DNA of 64,000 bases from Ecdyonurus torrentis (GCA_949318235.1 OX439130.1:44173804-44237803), one strand, 5' to 3'. Shown: positions 24,606-38,270, counted from the stretch's first letter. Notes: generated by a model from the sequence alone, not told the origin. Numbers and translations: made by a program.

Positions 24606-25075
24606 TTACATTACAGGTGAATAGAAAAAGAAAAGTAAATTATCACTTCTTTTGTATATTGCCATATAACATCAAAAACCTATTACTACTAATTGCTACT
24701 AAACAATTTTCTATTGACCTTATTTAGAAACATTTTCAGTCTTTAATTATAAGAATGCTATAAAATACTTAAAACCTTATTTTTTTTACAGCCAATTGTA
24801 AATACTCAGCCACTAAATTGATATAAAAGATAAGTAACAGAACATTCGTACTTACTATTTATATTTAATATTCATGTTTCTAGAATAAAAAGTTTATAAT
24901 AATAGCAAGCAACATGAAATGCCATTCATAATAAGTTTTATTTCCTTCTAACACGTTATGTATGTACTATACTTTTTATTACATAATTATGGGAATTTAT
25001 TTTCATATGAGAATAGAGATTGAAACTGACTAATATTAATAGTTTTTTTTTTAAATTAAAGGGTATTGAAAAAAC

Positions 25076-25113
<38 letters not shown>

Positions 25114-25843
25114 GATGCGTGGGCTATATAATATTATTTGGGATATATATTTAAATAAAATAATGTTTTGAATTACTATTTTATTGTATATTATAACGTA
25201 CTGTAGATTTCGTAAAAAAAAATCATTTTATAAACAGCTTTAATTAGTAGTTTAATCTAACAACTTGTTTAACTAGCTCCTATTACGTTAATTTAAAATA
25301 TATGCTTACTGTTGATTCATTATTACCTTGATTAATAAATTTATAATTAAATCCTATTGATACCAAATAATTGAATTACAAGATTCCACAATTAAACATT
25401 TTATTAAATTTTTATTTAAACTTAATAAAATCCTTTATTATACATGATTATCAAAACATAATTTTTAAGTTAATAAAATTGTGATAACATTAATTAATGT
25501 AATATATTATTACGTAGTTAGTTTGCAAACAAATTGAAGACGAGTAACGTATGCACGAAGTAATGTTAAGGATAATGTTTCACAAGCAATATTAAGTCCA
25601 ATAAGTCTAAAGTTGTATATCACTAGCCGTGCTTTAACATTATACAGTCATTACATTGTAACGTGGAACTAAAATGTTTCAATATGTGGAGAGATATTTC
25701 TATTGAGCTTCTATTTACACTTTAGGTTATAGCGTAAATTTGGACGATATAAGCACATAAAAAAATCACACTTAACAATAACTTGCACACGAATTTCTTT
25801 TTTTTGTCAAAATTTTTATTTTATACATAATATCTATTGGTAC

Positions 25844-26134
25844 ACTCTAAAAAATGGTGCATTACTTTAGCTACGAATACTAACTTATTTAAGATATACA
25901 CTTTTAAGTTATTATAAGTAGCTAAAATAATGCATTTTAACAAGTTGTTAAAAATAGCTAATTTAAGTTGTTTTAAGTTTTGAAAAAGTTTTTTAAGCTA
26001 TTTCAAGTCAAATTAGCTATTTTTAATAATTTGCTAAAATGCATTATTTTAGCTACTCATAATAACTTAAAAGTGTATAATATCTTAAATAAGTAAGGAT
26101 TCGTAACTAAAGTAATGCACCATTTTTTAGAGTG
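25844..26134. mobile_element. Tc1/mariner-type miniature element
   Basis: A 291-bp palindrome with ends CACTCTAAAAAATGGTGCAT and complement, flanked by TA on each side, the Tc1/mariner target site. Arms pair almost to the centre. No frame. The superfamily call rests on the TA duplication and is tentative. Confidence 0.7.
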
Positions 26135-26589
26135 TATATGAACATACGTACGAGCTCGTACAAATTATAATGTAAAAATAGAAGTTTGGATTTTTTTATT
26201 CTTGCGGGTAGTTTTCACAATGATCGTCAAATCAAATGACGTTTTTTTTTTTTAAATTTCCACAAGGTAAAAACTCCAACCAAGGCATAGCCTTATCACT
26301 ATCAGTCAGTTCAATTGCTTTCAAAAAATTCATTATAGTAAATTATACATTAAATAAAAAATAAAAAGGACAAAAACAATAAGAATTGAGGCTTTTTTTT
26401 ATGAAAATTTGTTGTACCCTTTCAACAATGAAAATACAACAATTTAAGTAGAATCTTTATATTGTGTATAATCATAATTAAGATTGCAAATATAAAAATG
26501 TATTGTAGATAACTTGTAAGACATGAAGCTAGCAATAGTATTGCAGAGCTGATGATTATGTCAACTATCTATTTGAGAAGGCTAGGTTG

Positions 26590-26591
<2 letters not shown>

Positions 26592-26627
<36 letters not shown>
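26592..26627 (+). repeat. (AC)n tract
   Basis: About 18 units. Confidence 0.96.
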
Positions 26628-26629
<2 letters not shown>

Positions 26630-26886
26630 TGTTTTTGTTTTATTTTTATAAATGTATTGTAACATATAGTCTAGCATTAAGTTTAATTTAAGTATTATTA
26701 TTAAGTGAATTGTATAATTGATTACGAATTACGTATGTATTGTGTAATTATGTTACTTTAAACTGTCTAATAAATAAATTAAAAGTTAAACAAAATTAAA
26801 CATATTTTGTTTCATTTAAACAAATAATAGATTTTTGCATAAAATGGTTGCACTGTCTTCTTTTTTCACTATTCGTATTGACTTAA

Positions 26887-27005
<119 letters not shown>

Positions 27006-30000
27006 TTTTTAAATCTACTATCACTTTCAATACAAGTTCATCATTACTATATTGACACTTACAATTATAAAGCCTTAAAGTTTATTTTATGGACATTATT
27101 AATGAGAAATTTAAATTATTTTATTACAGTATAACTTTTCAGTTAATTTTAAAAATCAATATAATATCATATTATTTCTCACAGTATATGGTAGTATGGT
27201 ACCATATGTGATTATTTCTGTATTACATTATGTTTTATGTAAAGTGTACCAGTTCAAGTTGTAATATATATTTTAGTACTATGAAAACGTTAAGTTAAAA
27301 TGTGCGTGCACTGTTTAAATTCAATGCTTTTACATAATCGCACATAATACTGAAGCTCAGTGTGAACTAGCCATGATTGTTACAAGAATAAAAAAAAAAT
27401 AATAATAAAAAAAAAAGAAAAAAAAAAGATATGGCTAAATTTTATTATTCTCGTATAGTAATAATTTTAATGAAATATTAATTGGAAACCTAATATATCA
27501 ATACATTACCTATTGTGAAAATTCTATACTATATCTAAGTTATAGTGGCACTATTATATAGTTTAAAATTTCTCTTTAGTCTCGTATAGTTTATAAGCTT
27601 TACTCTTGAATATCTAAGCACGTCCATTGAACCTCTTTTATTCGAGGTCCAAAGTTACGTGCATACTATGTAGCGCAATATCATTCTATTCTCTTCTATA
27701 TAGTGGTGAAATACAAGAATAGCTGTATAGAAATAATAACTACTACTTATAAAATGAATAATGTAGTAGATATGTTATTTTATAATAATACTACTATAAT
27801 ACTAAGAAATACATTTATTATATATGTAATGTTTTTCTTTAAAAAAAGAAATAACAATAATAAATTATAGAATGAATATTTTACTATACTAAAGTATGTA
27901 TTTTAAATGAAAATTATATAATTTATTCCATATTTTTGTAACTAAAAATAAAAATCATTAATATGTATGACATTAGATTTCTATATAAAATTAAACCAAA
28001 GAAATACATAAAAGTAAAAATAATTCTTATAATAAAGTTTAAAAAAATAATAATAATAAGTTTTTATTTTAGATGAAGCTTGAGTTTCTTTAATTGAATT
28101 CTGCAGTGGATCGTGTGCACCAAATTATTGTGCTCTCTCTTTCTTTCTCTCCACTAACTTTAGTCATTTGAAGCACATAAAAACACATCCTACTTGCCAC
28201 AAAAATATACTTCAATTTGTATTTATTCTTTAAACGAAAACTCATAAAATATGAGTTTATTACCATCATCCAAATATAATCCAATTGAAAAAATAAATAA
28301 ATTAAATTCTGTTTTAAAATTTTTGTTTTAAAAAACGAAGTTGAAAAAAGTATCAGCCTTGAATCAAAAGATATATTAACAGGACGAAAGCAGTATAATT
28401 TTCTTTTTAATTAAGCTCAATTTCTTTCAGTTTATTTAATTTCATGGTATTTTTTTTTGTATTACGTAGTTAACCATATAATCGCATACACAGGTTAGAT
28501 ACTGTATATATACTTAAACCAGAATTCACCTACCTAGTACCTACGCCTTAAAAAACTATAGAAACTTCTATGTATTGTTAATTTCGTTTATTTATTCAAC
28601 GTATTTTTACTTAAGTTTTGAAAAAGTAAATTTATCTCACTGTCAGTATAATTTATAAATTGTTTTAAATATGATACATAAATACTTTAAAAATAATATA
28701 TTTGATATTTTTTTTTTTTTTGCCAGGTTACTTGTTTTACCAAGTACCAAGATTTAATTTAAAAATTACTACTAATGCCAGGTACAATCTTTTTTGTAAA
28801 TTTCAATAGGTATAAGCATAAACCTGGAACAGGCGTTAAATTATAAAACAATAGTACCTATAATGCAAGTAATACACACTACTGGCTCACATAAATTAGG
28901 TAACTTTTTATCTGCATTACGTAATGTCCTGGTTAATACTTACCTGTTAGAATTCACAGGATTCATTTACCTGCCATCAGTAGTAGTTTTTTCAGTGTAT
29001 TTAATACGTTTTAAGATCAAAACATAGAAAGCGACAATAAATTCAAGTGATTTTAGTGCCTTTATTTTAGTATGATTGTTACAAATGGGACGTTAAGTTT
29101 AGATCACTTTTCGCAGTTAAGTCGTAAGAAAAAACGGTTAATTATAATTATATTTACTTATTACTTAGTTATTTTAAATTGATTTCCAGTGATTAAAGTA
29201 CAATAATTAAATAGAAGCTTTTTCATACACCAGCTAACAAAAATTTATTGATTTAAGCTTGAAAAAAAAAATACTTGATTTTTTAATTAATAGGTGTAAA
29301 CATAACAATAATATATGAAAATAAAAATTTAAAATATATACATCGTGTAATGTATCTGTAACGCTAAATCCTTAGAAATGATTATGTACAACAAAGTATA
29401 TATTTTTTATACCCCTCTACACCCTGTTGACACAAAACACGATTTTTTAGCAAGCAATAAATTTGACTTCATGCATAGTATTGCACATTAAAAAATATTG
29501 CACCGTGTCAAAAGACCTTTAGCTACATATATATACAATACAATATAGCTGCAACCCAGTGTGTGGAGTATATTGCATTTGTTTATTTTAATGAGGTTGC
29601 CAGATCATATGTACCGTAACAACTGTAGGTTTATAATAATACGCCACTATATACGTAAACGACCTACCTAGAAATGCGATCCGTTCATCTTATGATGCAA
29701 TAGAGGTTAACGTACCAACATAGGTCATTTTTTGAATAAATTTACACCCATGTTTTGCTAAATTTAGATTACAATACATTAATGTGTAATAGATCAAGTT
29801 AAGTAGGTATATGTTTATTAATTGTATTTAATAGTAGTTATATAGTAAGAGGTGTATTAGTTTATAATTAGTAACTATACCCAAGTGACAAGGTAATTTT
29901 TCATTCTATATACCCACGCAATAATAAATAAAGCTGACTATACATATTGTATGATAGTATGTTTGTGCTTTAATACTTAAAAGATATAATCAGACATTTT

Positions 30001-30025
30001 ATATAAATAATAACAATATTAATAA
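27006..30025. other. AT-rich, no gene seen
   Basis: Dense A/T runs and many stops in all frames; no repeats longer than a few units and no fold-back structure noticed. Confidence 0.55.
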
Positions 30026-30193
30026 TTATATAACACACGTAATTCTATGAAGGTCTCGGTTCCAAAACATAAATCTAAATTATACGAAAGGAGCCCAAAT
30101 TATATTACAGCAAAAATATATGATAGTCTACCAACATCACTTCAAAATTTTAAACATTATTTAAAAACCTATTTTGATTTTTTAATTATATAA
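30026..30193 (+). pseudogene. LINE ORF2 C-terminal fragment
   Basis: A 55-codon stretch to a stop reads TRNSMKVSVPKHKSKLYERS, then YITAKIYDSLPTSLQNFKHY. It fits the C-terminal tail of Jockey/CR1-type non-LTR elements (TRN....VP..K....S....A.K.W.SLP..L...F...LK). It is 5'-truncated at about 30.02 kb. The 3' side has about 200 bp of UTR-like DNA and then a (TTTA)n tract, another LINE tail joined to a microsatellite. Confidence 0.7.
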
Positions 30194-30394
30194 AGAATAT
30201 TATACTTTATCCGAATACTTGGACCCTGACTTTAAAATTGTGAAATTAATGTTTCAATTAATGATATTGTTTATCCCACACACTCAAATTTGGAACATTT
30301 TACTGACTAAATTATCACGTCTTGCATAAAACATTGCTATGGTTGTAAAAAGATAAGACTGTACAGAAACTTTTATTATAATGTGTAGCTATAA

Positions 30395-30593
<199 letters not shown>

Positions 30594-31039
30594 ACTATGT
30601 TAATTATAAATTATGAATACTGACTAGACCAACGCTTGTTGTAACAATGTTATGTTACGACTATGAACTGCCTGGGTCAATAAAATGTCTCATTTCTTAT
30701 TTTTATTAGACTGAACTTTTTTTCAAATATCAAATATTTGATTTCATACACAGTTAAATTTTTTTTTAATTGTAACATCCTTCACAAACTACAGTATTAA
30801 ATTTCTACTATAGTAACAAACTAAGAAGTCATTTTTTAAGATTTAGAATAAGGATATTTAATAAAATATAAAGAAATAGTAGGTATCTCTTTACTTCCCT
30901 TTTACTCTTTACGGTCAATGATCTTCTCATCAATGATTTTAATCATTAGAATCAATAAATTATTTCTAACCCCTATACAACTTTATTAATAATTCAACTA
31001 TGTATTTGCTATTAGAACTATATTTATTTAAAAATACAA

Positions 31040-31344
31040 TTAAAGGCGTAGAACACCTTGAACAAAAAACATGTCTTATATCCTAACATAAATATCATCA
31101 TTGATTATTCGGCGGAATTATTGATTTCTAATGTATTTTCGATTCATAAAATGGCAGATGCGGGTGTATGACGTCACAGCGAACTGGTCAACGCGCACAA
31201 AAACAGGCGAGCTGTGACATCATAAACCCGCATCTGCGATTTCTTAAATAGAAAATAAATTAGAAATCAATGACTCCGTTGATATTTAAGTATGTAAGGA
31301 TATTAGACAAGTTTTTTTTTTGTTCAGGGTATTCTACGTTTTTA
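31040..31344. mobile_element. TTAA-bounded fold-back element, family C copy 2
   Basis: Starts TTAAAGGCGTAGAACACC. It is similar along its whole length to 21528-21837, with one TGACGTCA intact (31169) and the other mutated (TGACATCA). Confidence 0.8.
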
Positions 31345-31624
31345 GTATAAAGAAAGTTAATTTCATCATTAAAATAAAAAAAAAACTGGAGTAAAACAAA
31401 TACTCTTTAACGATGTAAAATTTTAAGCCAAACTTCTTGCATTAATTTTTTATAATGTGATTAAAGTAATTTCTGTCTTCACGTGTTACTTTAAATGTAT
31501 TTAGTTGTCATTTTATATTTAAAAAGGTGAGTAGAAAAACCTTTTGCTTTTCTTGACATAACGTCATTCATCATCATATTATTACTATAAACTGCTATAC
31601 AACTTGGAGGTATAGTATGCATAG

Positions 31625-31747
<123 letters not shown>

Positions 31748-32001
31748 AATACAGGCAGGGAGGTAAAAAAGACGTGCATGGAACTAAGCCAGAAATTTCT
31801 ATAGAAATGGTTGACATTTTTTATACATATTTTTTTTATTCCCCTTTTACTTGGGTTAAACATTATTTTCTCCTATTATCTTAAAATTAAGATTAACTTT
31901 GATTATAAGCCAAATGCTCACTCAAATGAACATAGAAAACATAATTATAACTATATGAATAATCTTTATTAAAAGATATGTATATTTATATGAAAAACGA
32001 A

Positions 32002-32110
<109 letters not shown>

Positions 32111-32131
32111 GAAGAGTGATTTTAAGAGCAG

Positions 32132-32222
32132 GTAAAAGTAAGCAATGTGATGCCAAATCCATTAGCACTGATGAACTTTTAGGTGAAGAGAAGAGAGACT
32201 TAGTCTTTTCAACTGCAAATAG
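32132..32222 (+). other. Coding-like stretch, strand uncertain
   Basis: Plus strand reads SKQCDAKSISTDELLGEEKR and on to STANR, ending at a possible donor AG|GTGTGT. The minus strand has a strong pyrimidine-rich acceptor (..CCTATTTGCAG) and its own open frame through the same bases. Squeezed between (GA)n tracts. I cannot tell which strand, if either, is coding. Confidence 0.25.
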
Positions 32223-32713
32223 GTGTGTAGTGATGGGTGAGAATGAGAGTGAGACTGAGAGAGAGAGAGAGAGAGCACAGGTGCCATGTTTTCATTACAT
32301 TGCCAACATTCTCTTACACATCAATACTCTATCGATTGCAATTTATATTTTACTTTTTTTTTCTTTTACTTAATCTTACATAAACGTTTACAAAAAAAGT
32401 AAATTAACAAGACCTGGAATATAGCCCTATATTCCACTAATCTTACCACCGCCTAACTTCTGGTTACTACTGTTAAACTCAGGTTAGACATGTCACCATG
32501 TACAATTTCAATTGAGTGATCACCTTCATAGACCATGACTAGGGGAGAAAGGATATAATATATCTTTTAATTATGTAGTTGTTGTTTAATAAATTTAGTA
32601 CAGTAATTTTGAAAATATATATTTTAGGCTTTCAATGGAACTCCAAAGAATTTATATTATGTATAATATATGTTATGTTAAATAATATTATATATATTTA
32701 TAATACATACATA

Positions 32714-33120
32714 TTTTTTTTTTTTTTTTTTTTTTTTTGATTGCCATATTGTGTTATTGTGCTACACCACACCAATCCCAGTCCCAGTCATGACATTGTC
32801 TTATCGACAGGTAAGGACTTTCCAATTAATGGAAAAGCACACACGGGCCGGCCACGTCCTAAGTACACAGCCCGGCATTCGCCATGACAGCCTAGAAAAG
32901 CCTTGGAAACGTCTAGGCAGGCTGGTCGGTGCAATCACATCGATCATGCACCTCCCGAATGCTGTGCGTCGTCATGGAATGCATGTAAACATGCATCGTG
33001 CAACGTGTTGTGCTCACACGTACGCACCCAACAGTGGCTCGAACCTATACTCGGTCGGTGAGGAGTACAGAGTTGCGACTTGCGAGTCAGCTGCCTTCAC
33101 CACTCGGCCATACCAGCTCA
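32714..33120 (-). mobile_element. tRNA-derived SINE, complete copy
   Basis: Read on the minus strand it has a tRNA-like head with an A-box region (33100-33115, TGGTATGGCCGAGTGG) and a B box GGTTCGAGCC (33036-33045). A unique body of about 290 bp follows, then a poly(A) tail of about 25 (the T run at 32714-32738). The head resembles class II (Leu/Ser) tRNAs but lacks a convincing acceptor stem, so it is a pol III-promoted retroposon and not a tRNA gene. A second copy lies at 58627-58918. GC content is far above the surroundings. Confidence 0.85.
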
Positions 33121-33668
33121 GTATATACATTATATTTGCCAACTTTGTTTATACACACATACACATTAGTTAAAAATGCATTCAATAGAACATAAAAAAA
33201 CTGAAAATAATTAAATAAATTAATAAAAAGGAATGCGCTATACAAGGTATAATGTTAATTACATTGTTTTGTTCTTAAAACCCACTCCCTAATGTGTACT
33301 GGATGCTGAACATGTGCTACGTTATAATTAAGAAATAAATGACAAAATTGATTTCAACCTAGTAATGTCTACATTTTTTTAATGATTACGAGCAATGCTA
33401 ATATTTCTTATAACCTAGCATTGGTATATCAATCTTTTAACTATTAGTTCTTAAATAATTTTTAAAAACGTTAAAATAATTTTGTTATACAAATTATTTA
33501 CACATGTATTGTTTCATTTTAATATTGAAGATAGATTAAAGTGAATTAATATTCCATCGACAGCAAAATGATTGAAACTTTTTTTTTTAAGTTTACAAGA
33601 AGATAAAAACAAAGTATTGAAGCTGGCGGTAATGATTATTGTAAGGTGAGATATATAAAGTTTTGTAG

Positions 33669-33775
33669 CACCTGCAGGCAAGATTGCTGTGGAGGTAATT
33701 GCTTTGCAAAACTTGCCCACTCTATCTGCAAGCAATAGAACAGTTTTGTACAATTTGAAAACAGCTTTCTCTTCT
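33669..33775 (+). CDS. Candidate internal exon of an unrecognised plus-strand gene
   Basis: A 107-nt stretch between an acceptor ..GTTTTGTAG and an excellent donor TCTTCT|GTAAGTATT, open in one frame. It needs one base from an upstream exon (x+CA), then reads PAGKIAVEVIALQNLPTLSA to ..NLKTAFSS and ends in phase 0. Base composition is much richer in G/C than the flanks, as for coding DNA. The opposite strand is also open here, so strand is not certain. I do not recognise the protein and found no certain upstream exon. Confidence 0.38.
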
Positions 33776-34252
33776 GTAAGTATTGTAATTTTATAATTTT
33801 AAAAATCCACATATAGAACTAAACTTTTTTTTAACGTTTCAATTCAAGTTCTGATAAAAAAAATGGCGATTTAAACATTTTCAGATTCTCTTTATAACTT
33901 TGTTCTTAATGTGTATATACCTCATTAAGATTGTGCATGCCAAGAAAAATTGACAGAAAATAAAACAAAAATAGGCATTTTACTTGTTATTATTTTTTTG
34001 CTTTTGATAGAACTGTTCAAATTCTTTAACGATGGCCTGATTACTCTTCACTTAGTCGCGACCAAGGCTGGAGATTCTCTTGTGAAACAAAATTCTTGAA
34101 CTATCTCGCTTGTTTGCCACCCGAGACATGCTTGAGAACAATGCAATATGTGTGTGGTGTCATTTAGTGTTCCATTATTTATCACTAATCATACAGTATC
34201 TTGTTGTGCAATATAACTTACTTTAGCAGGAAAGTTTCAATACGATAAACTT

Positions 34253-34253
<1 letters not shown>

Positions 34254-34309
<56 letters not shown>
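34254..34309 (+). repeat. (CT)n tract
   Basis: About 27 units, within an intron of the candidate plus-strand gene. Confidence 0.97.
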
Positions 34310-34312
<3 letters not shown>

Positions 34313-34778
34313 CTCTGTTCTATACCACTTTGATATCCCTTGAATGTTATTATTTATTAATAATAATCATGTTATGTAGAAGTACTTCTCAATCTATAAT
34401 AAAATAGAAACTTTGAGAAAACTTGTCTTTACAAACTTGCTTATATTTATTATTATTATTTATTTATTTATTTTTTACGAAAAACAAATGACGACAATTT
34501 TTCCAGCAATAATTGTAATTATGTAACATGCATACATAACTATTGTCAACTATCAAGATGTAATTACAGCACTCTTCACCCTGTTTATAGCCAATCACAT
34601 GTGCTTGGTATACTTACACTCGAATCGTTAATAACAGTACTTCAAAATATGGGCCACAATTATCATACAATAAGATAGACAGGAAAATACAAAACCAATT
34701 ATAACTTATGTTATCTATATTACTTATAAAAGCTGTAAAAATATTTCCTTGAATTGAATTTTTTTTTATGAATACGAG

Positions 34779-34851
34779 GAAGATAATAACGGACACATTA
34801 AAAAGGTTGAAAAAATTGTGGACAAATTTTTATATCAATTATATTATGGTG
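34779..34851 (+). CDS. Candidate internal exon of the same plus-strand gene
   Basis: A 73-nt open stretch after a T-rich acceptor (..ATACGAG) with donor G|GTAAGTAAG. It enters in phase 0, as the exon at 33775 requires, and leaves one base. It reads EDNNGHIKKVEKIVDKFLYQ and on to YYG. Codon content looks protein-like, but the exon is short and the acceptor unremarkable. Confidence 0.33.
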
Positions 34852-35233
34852 GTAAGTAAGTAGGTAATGTAGAAATTTAAAATCAATTAATATGATTATA
34901 TCAACTACCATTTACACTAAACTATATCGAGAACAAGTTTTTTTATTACTATACAACGAAATATCTTATTACTTATGAGGTAAAAGTTTGACCCTATATG
35001 TATGCACACACACACAAAAAAAAAAGTGAATTAGCTCATGCATGTATAAACACGGTATTAAAGACTGTGGTAACGCAAAGAGAGTGTGTTACAGATAAGA
35101 AAATGTGAAATGATATTGGCAGACAACCAAAAACTTGCTTATATATATATATATATATATAATAATATACTATATTATAGAATTTCTTTAGAAGTAAAAG
35201 TTTCTTCTGTATGCCAAAACTTCTACTATATAG

Positions 35234-35346
35234 CCCGGTTCTCATGTTTTGTGAATTTCATACCCAATTATCAGAAAATTTCATCTCTTAACCTTTACAA
35301 GGTCAATCACAATTTGCAAACTTTGAAATGTCGATCTATTAGATAA
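35234..35346 (+). CDS. Candidate terminal exon of the same plus-strand gene
   Basis: After an acceptor ..TACTATATAG the two bases CC complete the Gly/Ala codon left open by the exon at 34851 (G+CC = Ala). The frame then runs 36 codons (RFSCFVNFIPNYQKISSLNL ..) to a TAA at 35344-35346. An AATAAA occurs at 35614-35619. The three-exon chain is phase-consistent but has no homology support. Confidence 0.3.
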
Positions 35347-37730
35347 AGTTGAAACATGTCAACATTAAGAGTTATAACTATTACACTAATTAAATTTTAG
35401 TAATTTATATTAAATATGATTATTATAATTATCATCATTGGATTTGACACATATGGCTTGTAAAATTAATTGTAAATTTAAACATACGTTATCTTCATAC
35501 AGATATTTTGTAAAGGAAACATATTTAAAGTACACAAAATACAAAATAGTAAGTGTATTTTATTTCCATTTCATTTTGTTGTATATATGTAAATTTTTCA
35601 TCTGTCAATTTTAAATAAAAATACCTCTCTCAATTATAGCAACAGAATTATGATTTCTTCATGACTTCATGACTGCATTTTTAAAATCATTTTTTGAATG
35701 GGATTAAATATAGTTGGTTCTTCTTATACCATATAATTAAAAATTTACAAAATAATTTATACTTGTAGTCTAAACAATTTTCAAACAACAACACACACAC
35801 AATCATATAATTTTATTTATAGTATATAAATCAACGTGTTACATAATAAATCATTCTAAAAATTCATGAAAATTAAAAATGCACAGAAAAACAACTGCAT
35901 GTGTATTGGCTTAACAACCAAAATATACTGGCAATTTCTATTAATTTCTTTTTCATAAGAGAATGTAATATTGCTATATTATTTTATACATACTTATTGT
36001 TAATAATATTGTAAAATGATAAGAAAAAACTCATATTTTATAATTTTTGGTAAAAACTTGTCGCCTTACTAAAAAAAAAAAAAAAAAAAAACGAATTACA
36101 TGGTCTACTAAGTTCTTATACTTGTTTATTACTTTTATGTAATATTTATCATGTCCTACTTCTTCGTACTTTTCTATTATTAAAAGAATCAATAAAAATA
36201 TTACGATTAAAAAAAAACACAAAAAAAAAACACGTCACTTCCATACCTGTCACAAGAAAAGAAATATGTCAGATTTTTTTTTTTAATTTAATTAAATTTA
36301 ATAATAATATATTATTTACCTTTTTATAAATCTCAATATTAAATATAATCATTTTATATTTTATTATAAAGTAACAATAAACCTGTCTCAATAAAACACT
36401 GACATAATTTCAATAGCTTATATTGATTAATGTATTCGCTAGTGCACTTTATTGATTAAATTTCCACGTGCAAATGAAATAAAATATCCTGCATTTTTTA
36501 TGAACGCAAAAGTCATAGCACTTTTTTATAATTCAATTGAAACAAAATTAAACAAAACTAACTTTCATTATAGTATAACTTTTCAAGCTAATATTTTTTA
36601 ACATTGAATAGATTGCTATTTTTATAAGAAATATAATCTTTTCTATAAGTTTATTTTATTTTTTGAATTTTTTAATGATATTCGCAATTAAAATTAATGA
36701 TTATGTAAATATAAAGTATAAAATTTCATATTTTATTTTATTATATATTTTATATTATAATTTACTATAAATTGTATTAAAAAAAAATACTACTATGATA
36801 TAAAATGAGCGAATTGCTTATTAAAGCAATATATATTTTTTATTTTAATTTCTTTGTATGTTTATATTAAAAATGCATATCTTTGATCTTTAATGTTCTT
36901 ACAAATAATAATGATTCACAGTTCACATAAAAAATATATCATATATATACAGTATAATACACATTTCATCATGCATAACTACAAAGCTTGCTTGGTATTA
37001 TTATTATTTGTTGAAAGTTGAAAAACATAAAAAGTTGCAAAGACTTGCATAGTAAAAACATTCTAGAGAATAAAGAAAGAAGGAAAGAAAAAAAAAATAA
37101 AGACTGAAAATGATATCTTGTTTTATTTATTTTTCTGCTTCTTTGCAACAGTTTTCTTTAATTTGTAGACAAGCTCATTTTTATGGGCACTTTTAAGACG
37201 AAGGTACGTAATGGAATTCAGCAAATTCTAAATTATTATTATTATTATTTTGCACCGTTATACATTTAAGAGGTACACAATTAAAAAAAAAAAAAAAAAA
37301 AAAGAAGAAGAGTATAAATGCAAAATTTTGAATTACAGAAGTTTGAAATTTTATACCCACATGGCTTAATTTGATGCTATTTTTGTTTATTCATCTAACC
37401 TTAAGTTAAATAATAGGTGAAATAATCACCAACATTAGATAACTTTATAAGCTATTCATAAAAAGGTAAAAAATTTGATGGCTATAGGATGATAAAAAAA
37501 AAAGAGAAAAGTTGAACCAACGACACCTTCCTTAAGGTGTACGCAAATATTAAAAAAAATTTAAGTAATTTTCAGCAGACAATCAATTATTCCCGGAGAT
37601 TAAGATAAATGCTATTCAGTATTACTGTTACTTTAAAAAAATTCAATTCGTGAATGCTTACTTCACATAATGTAATTACAACGTTTTGTTTGGTATATAG
37701 ACGTAGTCATACTCTACTCTAGAAATCACG
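35347..37730. other. AT-rich, no gene seen
   Basis: Poly(A) runs at 36071-36091 and 37283-37302. Otherwise featureless apart from possible 3' UTR of the candidate plus-strand gene. Confidence 0.55.
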
Positions 37731-37892
37731 TAAAGATGTGGGCAATTTATCGATTTCCCCTGGGCAGCAAATAGAAGCTCAAGCTTTCAAGGTCACTAGG
37801 AGGTGGGGTAACGTTAACTAAATGGACAGTTTTTAGGCGCTCTCTTACTGGTTGCATCCCTAGCTGGCGCCAACTGTAAATACGGTTAAAGT

Positions 37893-38096
37893 ATTATTCA
37901 CATGACGCGTAAATTTGACGCGCGTCAACGTGCGTCAACGCGCGTAACAAAGTTGGAACAATGTAAACAAATGGAGCCGTTCACATGGTTTTTGAAAATT
38001 GCATGTGAATGGCTACATTTGTTTACATTGTTCCAACTTTGTAACGCGCGTCGACGCACGTTGACGCACGTCAAATTTACGCGTCATGTGAATAAT
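37893..38096. mobile_element. CpG-rich hairpin element
   Basis: Near-perfect palindrome of about 204 bp: ATTATTCACATGACGCG ... complement, with arms of about 90 bp containing repeated GACGC(G/A)CGT(C/T)AACG. Very CpG-rich against an AT-rich background. It resembles a miniature transposon; the target duplication is unclear. Confidence 0.7.
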
Positions 38097-38214
38097 GCTT
38101 CACACCCACAAATATTATTTTGGCTCATTTTGTTACGTTTTTTTTGTAAATGAAGAAATAAATAATATCTGTTACAATCAATGTGAATATAATATATTAT
38201 ATGAGTAGTCTAAG

Positions 38215-38216
<2 letters not shown>

Positions 38217-38270
<54 letters not shown>
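38217..38270 (+). repeat. (GA)n tract
   Basis: About 27 units. Confidence 0.97.

Noticed and set aside
33036..33120. Possible tRNA gene
   Set aside because: A and B boxes are present, but there is no matching acceptor stem, and the sequence continues into a body with a poly(A) tail shared with a second copy. It is a SINE head.
34618..34732. Minus-strand open stretch with acceptor ..TTTTTACAG and donor GTAAGTAT
   Set aside because: Splice sites look good, but no partner exon gives a longer consistent frame on that strand; the only continuation stops after about 17 codons. Kept as a doubt against the plus-strand gene nearby.
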